Below, piece by piece: positions 47,801 to 60,073 of a stretch of DNA of 64,000 nucleotides. The notes under the pieces were generated by a model. That model did no database searches and was not told the DNA's origin. It worked only from the letters and a program-made list of their open reading frames with translations. The DNA is from Rhabditophanes sp. KR3021 (Eukaryota > Nematoda > Chromadorea > Rhabditida > Alloionematidae): the NCBI GenBank assembly GCA_963281155.1, contig CAUJLY010000001.1:5952001-6016000 (forward strand), given 5' to 3'. The position numbers were made by a program, and so were the translations under genes. Position 1 is the stretch's first letter. Every line of letters begins with the position of its first letter.

Positions 47801-50800
47801 AATAAGATGTAGGAGTAAAACAATTTTCTCCACAAAAACGTTGCTGCCGAAAATACTCTTCTTTGATCTTGCTTGCTTTCATCTTAATCATTTCTAACTT
47901 TAGTTTTTCATTCCTTTGTTGGAAAATCATCTGCTCATTAATTAATTTATCCTTGAGTGATGCCCCGCGATTGCACAAAATCATTTCCACACGATATTCA
48001 AGCATGCAAAGCTGAAAGTAATTGCTATTTAAGATCCGTCTTTGAAATAACATAAACCCGAAACAGAGAATGTCAAATTCAATGCCAACAGATGGAACAT
48101 TATAAGGGCATTTCGAAAAGACTTCTTCGTTGTTATTGCTGTAAATACAACTCATTCCAAACAATTTTTGTATTATACACGGAAGATTTGTAGAATTAAT
48201 GAAGACACAAGAAACAAACTGTAAACTGATTTTGAAGGCTATTATAAACATATTGTAGTAGGACAATAATTTCCAGCAATTGATAGTACGGTCATAATTT
48301 ACCATACAATACAACTTAGATCCTAACCATAACATTTTGAATGCTATAAATACATAACCGATTGAAAATACTGTCGTTCCTCCTAATCCAGCAAAAAATA
48401 TGACTGTAACACTGATCCATGGCGAATACATCAACACAAAGTATTTTAAAATATCTATATTTGATCTTGGTCTATTGATAAAATCCCAAATAGGTAATGG
48501 GTCAATAAAACAATAATTGCCTTCTTTATAAATTGTGTCATTTTCTTCACCCTCGGCAGCAAATACTTTCGCTTGGCATGCAATTAGAACCAGCATTATA
48601 AAGTCAGTGATTAATAAAAGTTCAAATTTTTCTAAGCCATAACCAGCCAAATTGAAAAAACGATGTGTCGAGGCAGAGTTAATTGAATCTGACAAACTTA
48701 AGATAAACTTAGTCCATGGGTATTGATAGCACATTTCTTTTGGCAACCCCAGAATCATTGTGTACTGATAAATCAAACTTGACGCGGTATAAAGCTTGAG
48801 AGGACTCCACAACCATTTGACTGAGCTTCTATTTCTGAAAGCTATAACTATGACCCAAATGACGTTGAGGAAGCCATGAATATCCATATGCAACATAGCA
48901 CAGATCAACATCCAAGTTAAAGTGATTTCAAGACCAAATTTGTAGAATGTAAAATCAACTGCAAACTTCCCAAAATTAAGCCAACTTAAGTCCCAGTTTT
49001 TAGGATCAAAAGAATCAAAAATTAATCCATTACTTGTATCATCCAACCCTAAGCTTTTCCTGTAAACAGTCTGTCGATGTTTGACAATACAAATACTAGC
49101 CAATCCAATTATTGACACAATGGTAGGATATAAGTCTGAGGGATAACTGTACAACTTCAAACCCACCCAATCGTAATAATTTTTAGCTTCCATAGAAATC
49201 AACGGGCATTCGGATGGCGACAGCTTTGGCAAGAAGGGCAATGTGGCTTCATTTTTAAAAACAATTACCACAAGTAGTTTTGTTAGACCAGTGATTGACA
49301 AATAGGCGGACATCAAAAATAGTCCAAACCCTTCAAGGTATGGACAGAGCAGAATGAATATTGCCAATAGAAACATCACAAAATTAAAAGCACTGATTTG
49401 GGAGATTGAGAAAATAACCAATAATAATAAAATTCCTTTCAATAAATGAACTTCAAGAATTCTCCATAGCATGTCATATAATATCTCCAAGACACTAGCT
49501 GTTTTCATCAAGAATGAAGGTTTACTATCTATTTTCGTTTCTACACTATCTTTTTCTGAGTCAAAAGCTCTCTTCAAAGTCATCTTAATCCAAGATCTGT
49601 GAAACAACTTAATTTCCAGAATTGTTACTAGAATGAATGTTATGGGCCAAATAAGAGCATAGTAAAATCGAGTATCTTTTGTAACACTGTAATTCACCAA
49701 TCCAATCATTTTCATCCAATTATCATCTAGTCCTGTTAGAGATTTTACTTTGTTTGGAATGGTTCGAAATTGATAAATGTAAATCGAGATCATAACAGCT
49801 GAGGCATAAAATATTGAAACCCCAAAAAATGGCGTTAATCCAAGTCGTAAAATTTTGATTGATGTATTTAAAAGTAACATCAAAATGCAAAATAGCACAA
49901 AAAATCCAATTGAAAATTTAGTTGGTATTTCATTAATAGCACATTTGAGTAAGACTGCACCTACCAAGAATATCCATATTTTGGTTATTGTTTTTGTCAA
50001 GAAACTAGAGTTTGCATAAGAGCTTTGTGAGAACGGTGAGAATCTATTCAATGAATCAGAGTCGCTTAAGGCTGTGTTTGGTGACGTTGATTTGAGACGA
50101 CTATAGTCATGTTCACTTAATTGAGAATAAAATTTGTTTGACCATTTATGCTGCTTTAGTAGACCAAATATTGGAATGGATATGATGACTTTGATAGCAA
50201 ATTCCGTAAACAAATCAAAACTTGGTCTAGCATACGAAATGCCAAAAATTGAAAAGTAATTTGAGGCGTCAATTGATATTTTTGAGTTGAACAAAGTTGG
50301 CAGGTTCAAATGATAAAGATAATGTAGGATGAAGATTATCTCGGTAAATAAGACAAGAAAAATTGAAATTTTTAGCGAATAATACTTTGTTTTTGAGACT
50401 CCCCAAAGTATACAGAATGTAAATAGATACAAGAGGCCAATAATCGAGTGAAATAACAATGAATACACCAACATTGCTAATAAAGGTAGAATATAGTAAT
50501 AGTTAAATGTGAATATCACAATAGTCAAAAAAGGAGTGGATTTGATTGAGTTGGTGAATCCGTGGTTGTACAGAATTCGAGACATCTCTTTTTTCATTTC
50601 ATCATCCGATGTCTTGGAAGTATCTTCTTCGCATGTTTCAGACTGATCTGTTAGAGTAGATAAACTTGGCGCACGAATTTTATCAGCCAAAGTACTATGC
50701 TTTGTCCAACGATATTGATAAGACAATACAAAATACAGCAACAGAGTTAAATAAAAATTGATGTGAATAATTGAGAAATCCTCGAACTTGAATTTAAACC

Positions 50801-51620
50801 CATCCTGACAGCTAATATCGTAGATCTTCCTAAATCCGATTACATCCATTTGGTTTTGAGATAACAACTTGAGAAATGAGACTCTAATCCACTCGATTTG
50901 ATACAGGTAAATTCCCAGGCAATGCAACACAATATACTTCAAAAGGAATGTTTTTACTAAATTGACATTTTTTCTATCAAAATTAAGCGACCATAGTAAC
51001 ATTATTTCCATAAAAATTATGAAATAAATTGTGTTAGCTAACGAGGGATACAAAATTGAGACACAAAACACGTAGAAAACTATCACTATCTCTGACACAT
51101 TCTTGCCCAATCTACATGAATTCTTATTTGAAATAGAACTTCTTCTTTGACTTCCGTTCATGTCAGTCATTTCGAATGATTCAACGTGATCTGTTGTTGT
51201 GGTCGTATTTTTTGTTGATAATATAAAAAAAGTTACGATTGAAATGGCAAAAGTGAGTAATTCTGGCAAGAGTGGCTGGATTAAATGGTAATCTCTCGTA
51301 GATGGGGCAACATGGAATCCGATAGTTCCTAACAATGAAGAGGTGCCTTCGCAATTTTGTTTCACTAAATTAGGCATGCAAAAAGCAACAACATGATAGA
51401 TCATTTGAAAAAATAGCAACACTCCGGACAATAACTTAGCACAAAGAACAAATACATTAGTTTTCCATGGAGTTGGACCGAATTTCGATATAGCTAAGTT
51501 GGGAGCCAAAAAGGCCATCATCAAATATAACATTGAGATGAGACATGGTCTAATAATAGCAGCGATACAAAATGTCCAAGGCAAAACAGCCCATACAAAA
51601 AAGTATTTTACAGCCAACAT
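44888..51620 (-). CDS. pezo-1: PIEZO mechanosensitive cation channel
   Basis: Large mechanically gated cation channel of the plasma membrane. Two exons, complement 51620-46338 and 46294-44888, give 2,229 residues, slightly shorter than most PIEZO proteins (about 2,400-2,500). Dozens of membrane spans form the blade repeats. Conserved C-terminal blocks are RN|GYPNLCSGNLF, IDWTFTDTSMPLFHYFDLE and the pore-proximal inner helix RSFLTHQPLDVM. Exon one alone is 5.3 kb, unusual for an animal PIEZO gene. The 43-nt intron 46295-46337 must begin GC (AAT/GCAAGT) to keep the conserved RNGYPN; the nearest GT would shift the frame. The minus-strand ATG at 51620 opens a hydrophobic segment, as expected for the family. 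Confidence 0.96.
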
Positions 51621-52720
51621 TAATTAAATATGTGTTATCTGATTTGAGTAATAACACCTGAAATATTTAAAAAATGAATTTGCAAACATACATACATATT
51701 TTGATTTAATAACAACGCAGAATAGGAATCAAGTTACCTTTATGTGAAGATGAGAAAGGCAAAAAGAATAAAATAAAATATGCGTAATAAGTATATTAGA
51801 ACAAGAGCACGCCTGTGCTAAAGCACTTTTGCTGAACTAATAAATTAATTTGAATATTTGTTTCTTACATACGGAAAGAGAGATGGCAAATATAAATATG
51901 ATTAAATCAAAACTATACATGTTGAGATAAATCAGATTGGGAAACATATTCAAATATTATTATTTATATATTATGTATATTTTGATGTCATAAATCATAA
52001 AAAAGGGGTATGACGCATCATTAATTGTATCACAAAAACTGGAGTGAGTAAGACGTAGTTAACAGTTCTCTTCAGTTAAAAAATTTTTGCAATTGTAGTT
52101 GATTGGCCATTGGAAAAAAATTGATTTTAATGTATACAATAAAAAAAGTAGTTATGATATATTTTCTATTAGGCTTATAATATATTTGTCTTAACTGTTT
52201 CATACTAAATACATATTGATAGACATAATAACAGCAATAAACTTAGATGTTCACAGGTAGAAAGTGTTCAACACATGAAATCCCAATATTTATACAGAGT
52301 CAAAAGTAAACATTGCAAATGTCGTATCTTAATTTTGCACTATTCTTCTTTCATGATGATTACAGAATATACCCTATTTTTTTAAAAGTTTAGCCTATAT
52401 ATTGTCTAGCTATGATATATTCTAACAACAATGACTAAATAATTATCTCATGTTTAAAATAACTTTTTGGTACAATAAAATTATCTAACAAAGGTGATTA
52501 ATAGATTCTTACGTGTTGCAAGAAAATTCTAATAGCACTATTTAAGTAGTAGCTGTTGTAATATTAGCATTAATGATTTATGCACTGGAATATGTATATA
52601 TTTATTACATTGACAATTAAGTATTTGACTAGTGAATAAATATTTAGTTTCCTGTTTCTCATTTAAATTTAATTTTGTAATTTTAATACAAGAATGATGA
52701 CACGTTCAATAATTTGAATA
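51621..52720. other. Intergenic, upstream of PIEZO
   Basis: 1.1 kb, AT-rich. It should carry the PIEZO promoter. I see no coding exon. Confidence 0.45.
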
Positions 52721-53569
52721 GTGACTCGAAATTCGATTAAATTATCAATTTCATTTTTGACAAAACTCCAAATGATTCGGAAAAATGCCAATGGCCTTGT
52801 TAAGAGACGAATCAAAAGGATCACAAAAGGCTCTAAACAGCAAAAATCTTCTGACACATTACTCATAACTTTAGAGGAAGCCAGCGACATTTGTTCTGTT
52901 GACATACAGACATCAAATGACTGCCTTTAATCTGAAAACAAGCCTTCTAATAATTTGAATGTCAAAAGCAAGACAACTGTTGCGAAAGTTGTCAAAACCT
53001 CAAAATATGAGAGCAATGCTCTTACTGAAAGTCAAATCATTATGGATTTTTGAAAGAGGGTTGGTAACCTGACAATATCGATGCTTAAGAGGAGTATGCT
53101 GGAATACGACCTGTATCATGCGCTCACATGTCCAAGGTTGAGTTTGATGCACACATGCCATTGCACAGATACAAGGACATCATTTGCCTTGACAAGACTA
53201 AAGTCAATTTGACTATTCTTCCTGGAAATCAAACTTACATCCATGGCAGCTTTATCAATTCACCTGGCTTGAAGCTTCCTTTAATAGCCATGCAATCTCC
53301 TCTGAATGAAAGCATTATTGAATTTTGGCGGTGTGTGATTCAAGAAAAAGTTCTTTGTATAGTTAAACTATGCCAAACCGTTGAAAATGGGAACCGAAAT
53401 GCGTTCAATATTGGCCCGAAAAAGAAAGGGTACAATTTGACTTCGAACCCATTCATGTTAAGAATATATCTTCATTTACAGAGTAATGTCAAAAAATACC
53501 GAAGAATTCAACAGATTCATCGACATTTTCGATGATTACATCAAACATGTAGTTATTCCCCTCGGATAA
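52721..53569 (+). pseudogene. Decayed, truncated protein tyrosine phosphatase
   Basis: The core is a PTP-like stretch at 53128-53535 with HRYKDIICLDKTKV and, later, QEKVLCIVKLCQTVENG, matching the N-terminal half of a nematode-type PTP domain. It ends before the WPD loop and before the HCSAGxGR active site, so no activity is expected. Upstream a Lys-rich frame (52752 on) is broken by TAA at 52928 and TGA at 53051 and then shifts frame. Downstream (after 53490) another frame reads IDIFDDYIKHVVIPLG to TAA 53567. It looks like a processed, intron-free copy or an old degenerating paralogue. Confidence 0.75.
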
Positions 53570-53744
53570 ACACAATTAATTGGAAAATATTTTAGTCTTG
53601 TTAATAAAACGTTTGCGAACTTAAAGTTATAAATATTTTTTACATTATACTTTGTATTTAATTATTGTTTATCTTTAAATTATGAATATAATAATATGAT
53701 ATATTCAAAAAAAGATATAATGCGATATTTTTCTAGTTAATCAA

Positions 53745-55108
53745 AATGCTTTCTTTTAAATTTTCTCAATTCCCAAGTTATGCATACCAGGCACTTTTAA
53801 TATGCTTGGGTCATTTTACATTTACACTCAATCACTACTATTGGATTCTACGGACATTTATTCTTTTCAAGTCTAACAATTTGGAATTTACTTCATTATT
53901 CATATTTTCGTGAAGATGCTGCCGCCCAAGCTCTTCATTTTATTTTAATAATATGAGTGGACATGTAACTTCACTAAAAGCAGTTCTGCAGGAATGGTCA
54001 TATCTTTTTTATTTGTCTTTTCAAATATACTGTTCTTACTGGTGTCAGCGGAATATTTTTTGGATATTGTTTTGGAAGCTTCATGAGTGGTCAACAAAAA
54101 TATATTAATTTTATTATGTCACATCCTGATTCGAGTTATTTTACAAATGCCATTATTTTGATGGGCCCATTGGCTGTTTGAAGGTTGCGTTTCAGGAAAA
54201 CCTGGTTTTTATGATTACAAGGTTTCTAAAGGAGCTTTATGTGACAAAGACGCGGCATTGCAAATCGAAATTACTGTGTACAATTCTACAAATACTTGTA
54301 AATTTACTAGTTGGGGCGGTTTTTTTAGGAAATTTAATTTGGCTAAAGAAATAATTGGTGTATTTACCAAAGAGAAGGAAAGAAATCATTTAGAATTGGT
54401 TGACATAACTCAAAAACAGGTAAAATGTCACTCTTGGTTTGAAGACAGGAAGAAGGCAATTAATGCAGATTGGCAAAATGATATTAGTAGGTTACATTTT
54501 TTAAATATTTGATGTATTTTTTAGATGTTGTACTAAGGATATTAACAAATCCCTTCATTACGCATTTTGACATTCCCAATTTTACACTTGGCTGTTTGAA
54601 TGCATATTTTAGTGTATTAGTCACAAATGATATACCTTAATTGCTTTGAACGCAAGCTAAATTATATAAAGTTCTTATTACAATCTCTTTATCTACAGTA
54701 ATGGGAATATTGTTCATAACTCTTGCCGAAGGGATAGCTTTGCTACAGTCGAAGTCCCTTTTTTTTAAATTGAAGCCATTTGGTATATTGCTGGTGGTTG
54801 GTGGATCAACGTATCTAGAAGTGATAATTTATAGGAGATGCTCACTGGTTGCACAAGGATCCGGAATGAAGGTCATGACTGCTGCTAGAATTGTCCAAGA
54901 TCTAGGTACAATTATCACCCTTTTACTGGCCACACATCTTGAGATATGCCAAATGTTGTTCGCTATTATTATCTTACTAATACTTACGATGATCACCTAT
55001 TACAAAGGAAATAAGAAGATTAACCCGTCATTAATGAATATTGAAGATATGACAGCAATTACTTACAACTATTATAACACGCATATTACACCTATATTAG
55101 TACAATAA
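53745..55108 (+). pseudogene. Decayed multi-membrane-span gene
   Basis: Several protein-like stretches in different frames follow one another: about 53745-53930, 54042-54170 (GIFFGYCFGSFMSGQQKY), 54190-54490 (CTF-type block with KFTSWGGFFRKFN) and 54536-54640. The last, 54701-55108, is a 135-codon frame with two or three hydrophobic helices (FGILLVVGGSTYLEVIIYRR). Stops and frame changes separate them, for example TGA at about 54179 and TAA at about 54639. Parts look like a spliced gene, because a GTAGG...TTTTTTAG intron near 54489-54534 joins in frame. No family recognised. It is more likely a dead copy than a functional gene. Confidence 0.6.
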
Positions 55109-55272
55109 TAAAATTCATTTTATTTTTTATTTATTGAAATAGTAGAGATGTAATAATTTTTTACTATAATTTGGTTTACTTATTCTACGATAAAATTCTT
55201 AATTGTTGTCGCTTTTTTAAAGAAAGATTTGTTTCATTTAACTTCAAATAATTATTTTTTGAAATATTTAAT

Positions 55273-58200
55273 CTATTCCTCTTCTTCCTCCTCTTCATAT
55301 TCTTCTTCATCCTCACCCTCTTCTTCCTCTTCTTCCTCGGCAGCTTCTTCAGTGGCATCTTCAACAGCTTCCTCAACTGGGGCAGCAGCTTCTTCCTCCT
55401 CTTCTTTTTCAACAACAGCTTCTTCTTCGTTTTCTGGTTCGTCAACGCTCGTATTTAATGATTTTCCGGAGTTGAATTTGGCGATCTCTCTGTCTTCGAA
55501 CTTTTTCTTGAAATGACCGAAAGGATCGACACTTGATGAGCTGCCTTTAAAAGAATATTAAACGATATTAAGATCTATGGACGAATTAACTACCTGGTGG
55601 CTTTTGTTCTTCGAATTCCTTCAAAGCAGTCTCATACTCCTCAACCCATTCTTTCTTCCATCCTGCTCTGGTCAAATTGTTTCTTGGGGTTCCGAATGAT
55701 GTCATGCCTCGCTGACTGGCTAGTTTGTTGGTTCCTGACTGTAAGATTACAATTCCTTGACTGAGTTGTTTCTGAAATGGAAAATATCATAAATCAAGTG
55801 AAAAGGATAATAATAAGCACAGAGGTGGTCAAGTATAGGAAATTAAGCAAGATAGTATCAAATAATAATATCCCTGTTTAATTTCTGAATTATGTTTAGT
55901 CCTAAATTAGAAGCAATTATCATGAACCTTGACTCAATATATTTTTAGACAGTTTTGCCAAACTTCATAAACAATATACTTAACCACCGTATGAGATAAG
56001 TCTCTTACCTTCTCTGGATCAACTTCCTTTCCTCCAGTGGTGTGAGGAATGACGTCTCTCACTTTCATGAAGCCACCTGATCCCTTTTGGGATGCGAATT
56101 TGTTTTGACCTGAGTACCATGGAGTATTAGCGGTTCCGGTTCTAAAAGAACAATGTTATGGATTTATAAAGGCAAAAAATAAATTTCGGTTAAAAGTTGT
56201 ATTTGCATAGCAAAAAGAATGTGTCGAGTGCATAATTAATTTCATAGTGCAAACATATTTATTTCCAATGTCATAATTCGGATATCTCAAAAGTAGATCT
56301 GTGACATCAAAGTAAATAGATCTTATGTATTTTGATACACGAACTGGCCTGACTGAAGAAATGAGGTAAGATATTCTTGCGCTTTAATACTAGTTTACGC
56401 AGGATAAATATACTTAGTGTGTTACAAGACAATTTTTCCACTAGAATTATGCCTTACCTTAAATTATCTTCAGAAAATCCGAGTCCTTCGATGTTGGTAG
56501 TACATTGTCTGCCGGCTCCAAGGCCTGGGGGTGCTGACATTCCTTGTTGAGAAGAAAATATGTTAGTCCCGTACTGATAGCACAATACTCCGTGAGTACG
56601 TCTATCGTTTGGCATTCTTCCAACGATATTTGGAACTTGGTTACGATGAGTTCCGATGGAGCGAGTTCCTGCCTGAAACAAATTATTAATTTATTTCAAT
56701 TAAGTCAATCTTAATTATTATGAACAATTATCTTGGCAGTTTCTAGGTTACATGTTGTGTAATTTGAATATTCTTAATATTATTTGTTTCTTGTAGATTT
56801 TGTACTCATATTTTATTGTAGATTTAATGTTTAAATATGGTGGTACAAATTGTACAATAAACGTCTTACCCTTGTCTCGTATTTTTGTGTCTAACCTAGT
56901 ACTTCCCCTTCCTCAACATTGCAATGGACAAATTCTTGAAAAAAAAGCTACAGATGACGGGGAAGACCGACCGGCTAAGAACAGATTCATACCACTAGCA
57001 ATCAAGGAATACACCTATGAAGCAAGAACTGTCATCCCCGACCAATTGGACACTATATTCAAAGCCAAAAAAATATATGGAGGGGCGGACTTGTGGACGA
57101 AGGAAATGACGGAGAGATTATTTCTGTATGTGACGAAGAAAAGATGAAGGTCACATATGCCTGTGCTAGTATTAAATATGTTTTCAAGTGCAATCCAATA
57201 TGTAAATGCACTGAAGGTCATATCAACAGAAGAACAATCTTCGAACAAACATACAACTTTGCTCAAGCCGGTCATATTTCAGGCTGTTATATCTGCTATG
57301 GTAACGGAACATGCCCATGCAACTTCTTGAAGAACGACATTTCCCAAGTAGATGAAACCTTATGTACTGATGAAGACTGTAGTGTTCGAAAGAAAAAAGA
57401 TGTGGTCCCAATCACAGATTATGAACAAATCTCATTCCAATCTACGCGTAAAATGTGAACGCCATTATCTTCTTAAAGTATCTAACTTAGTTAGTAGAGG
57501 GTTTTGTTGCACATTTTGTGTTGAAGTTTCAATTCCTTATGATAAAACAAGGGAGCTCCTTGCTGATAATATGGACGCAGATTAAGAAGTGAAGTCACAG
57601 TTGATCGATGCAGAGGAAAAAGAAACATGTTGCCTTTGGACCTCTTTATTCATACACGATCTTGCGTTGGAAATATCGATGATGAACCCTGTTGTTCTGG
57701 TCTTTGCATAGAAATAGACGGCATCCAACATTTTGGAGCTGATCATTTTGGCATGAATGAGGAAGACTTTAAAGAAAGACAACGTCTCGGCAGAATCAAA
57801 AGTCAATTTTGTTATAAAGAAAGCTACTCTCTTGTTAGAATCGGACCCAATGAGCTTAGGGATTTCACCAAACATGTTGATGGATTCACTAGAATTTTCG
57901 ACAATCTAGGTGAAGGAGAAAGACTCGAAAAATTGTATGGTAAAGAATATTTGTCAGAAAAGTATCTCAAATACTCTCTTCAGTTGCATCTTTTAATTAC
58001 ATCTAATAATAAATTTTTGTCTAATAACTGGTAGCACATATGTATTTTTGATTAGCAATATTAATGTGAATGGTTTAAGTATAAGTCTTTTTAAATTACC
58101 TGACTCGCTAGATTGTAATCTCCACTCTGCTTTGTGAGATACTTCTCACCTTCCTTATCAGTCACTGTTTCCCATTCTTTCTTGTAAACTACATTTGGTA

Positions 58201-58495
58201 CTTGTTTTCGTGCACTTCCGATTGCAGTCTGACCACATTGCGAGGCATACTGATTTGTTCCACACTGACCTCTGAGAATATTTTCAGATTGGCGATTTGG
58301 CTCGATATATCCTGCATTCTTGTCTTTGGTAACATTGAATCTAGGCATACCAACGGCAGTCATACCCTTTTGTGATTCAAACTTGTTAGTTCCACTCTGC
58401 TGAGTCAAGATACTATGTCCTCCACGTAATTGTTCTAAGGTCCATCTCTTACGTTGTACGGCATTGCCGTCATTGCTGTAATCTTCTTCTCCCAT
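55273..58495 (-). CDS. UNC-87-like calponin-repeat protein with acidic tail
   Basis: Actin-binding protein, probably of muscle thin filaments. Six exons, complement 58495-58100, 56672-56458, 56141-56009, 55771-55594 and 55544-55273 (five CDS exons as read here), give 397 residues. There is no CH domain. Six calponin-like (CLIK) repeats are visible, for example [55 protein letters not shown] and [19 protein letters not shown]. About 80 residues of tail are almost all Glu with Ala and Val, ending [14 protein letters not shown]-87 of nematodes has such repeats without a CH domain; the acidic tail is unusual in that family. The start is chosen at MGEEDYS (58495) since an upstream in-frame ATG adds only [10 protein letters not shown]. 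The 1.4-kb first intron hosts a decayed nuclease-like gene. Confidence 0.9.
56930..58034 (+). pseudogene. Broken nuclease-like gene in the calponin intron
   Basis: On the strand opposite the calponin gene, inside its first intron (56673-58099), protein-like frames run end to end: about 56941-57147, 57093-57458, 57409-57585 and 57586-58034. At least three frame changes separate them, so no intact product is expected. The last segment carries [10 protein letters not shown] (57705-57734), then F-x-x-R-Q-R-L-G-x-I-K-S-Q-F-C and SLVRIG. This arrangement of acidic residues and QH fits the PD-(D/E)xK/VSR-like fold found beside zinc motifs in large DNA viruses, phages and bacteria. The earlier segments hold Cys/His groups ([16 protein letters not shown]... 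FCCTFC), as expected for such zinc domains. G/C content is above the surroundings. The family call is inferred from motif only. Confidence 0.6.
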
Positions 58496-60073
58496 GATTA
58501 GGACAAAGTACTGAAAAGGATACAAATAAGTAAAAACTATGTGGAACTAATATAGATATGCAATATAGTAGTATAAATGTAATACGAAATTAGTGGATAA
58601 CTCAATCCAAATTTTTATGTAGGAGAATAAATTTGTAAAAGAATTTTAGAAGAGTAATTTATAAAATTTCTGTTAGATAAATTATTTTATTACTCAAAGA
58701 TATATAAAAAGTAAACTTCACAAGTACCCTGATGCTTGACATAGAAATACGGAATGAAGATTGTAAGAATGGATAAGAAAATAAAGATTTATAAAAAGTT
58801 CCCTACACTTAATAATATATCAAATAACTGCGCGAAGACAAGCTACCTACTTCTTAACAAACTATCTCATCATTGCTACCTTCATTATTTATATCCATTA
58901 TTTGGATAAAACGTCAATACACAACCACCTTATTTTTTAAGTAATTTTTACCTCCCTCCTTTCTCCGCACACTATTCTAACGATCCTGTTGCACAATTCT
59001 CAAGTACAGTGAGGGATTTTCTAGAGCTAATTTTTGACTCTCACCAATTCACTTGTGTTTCAATACGTAAACATTTAAATATACGCCAACCAGTATTATT
59101 TCAAGCCCATTTTCAATTTAAGTTGCTATATCTTTTCTTCATATTAATATTAGACAAATTGTAAGAATTGTACAGATGAGTAGGGTAAGCTGTCACTTTA
59201 ATCATATCCGGATATATAAAGCTAACATCTTCCGTGACATTGCTCAACCTTGAAACAGGTTAAATCATTATGTGTCTGTATATATTTATCAATTTCATGG
59301 ATTCAATGTACTTAAATTTGCCAAGACCGGAAATTCCAATGCAATCTATTTAAAGTATCAATTTTAAATATAAGTATGCAGTGCACAAACAACAAAAATG
59401 ATTTTTTGATCTAAAGTGTTAACAGTCTTCTTCTATTTAATTAAATATATGCATGAGTTCTTAATAATTTAGCACGCATTTTCATTGATAATCCTGCCAA
59501 TGTATACTATACACAGAGGATATAGTAGATATAGTATTTATTATTGTGGCTATGTTTGATCAAATATACCGTGAAAAAAGTATTGACAGGGAATCAGTAT
59601 GCCCACGCTTTCTCCCTTTTTTATGTTTGTTTAAAAAATGGTATAATGTGAAGAGATTGCAACTTTCAAGAAAAACAATCCCGAGATTTTGTTGTTGTTT
59701 AAATGTACTTTATTAAAAAGGGAGTAGGATCAATTGAGTAATGTGGATAAATTTACAGATGTATAAATGTATGGTAATAAAGATATTAAACACATAAATA
59801 AAATAACCGGCACCATAAATCGACTGTATTTACAGCCATCCTATTTCCTTGCACACCTATCATGTCTGCTTGATGCCTTTGTTGTGATTAATAAACACGC
59901 AACTCAATTTACCATTTTACAATTAAAAGAGGAGACATGCACGCACACCCAACAAAAGAACCAAATAACTTAATATACACACTCGCACACCTTCCTTTGA
60001 CTTTCCATATATAAACTTATCTTGGCCAATTACTACACTTAATTTTTATTTTATGATATTATCATCATCTTAA
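58496..60073. other. Intergenic between calponin-repeat and CSL genes
   Basis: 1.6 kb, AT-rich, between divergent genes. A 68-codon frame at 59767-59973 has no protein-like composition. Both promoters should lie here. I see no supported gene. Confidence 0.45.

Noticed and set aside
59767..59973. 68-codon plus-strand open frame
   Set aside because: Reads as a mix of polar and random residues, lies in the AT-rich intergenic region and lacks support.
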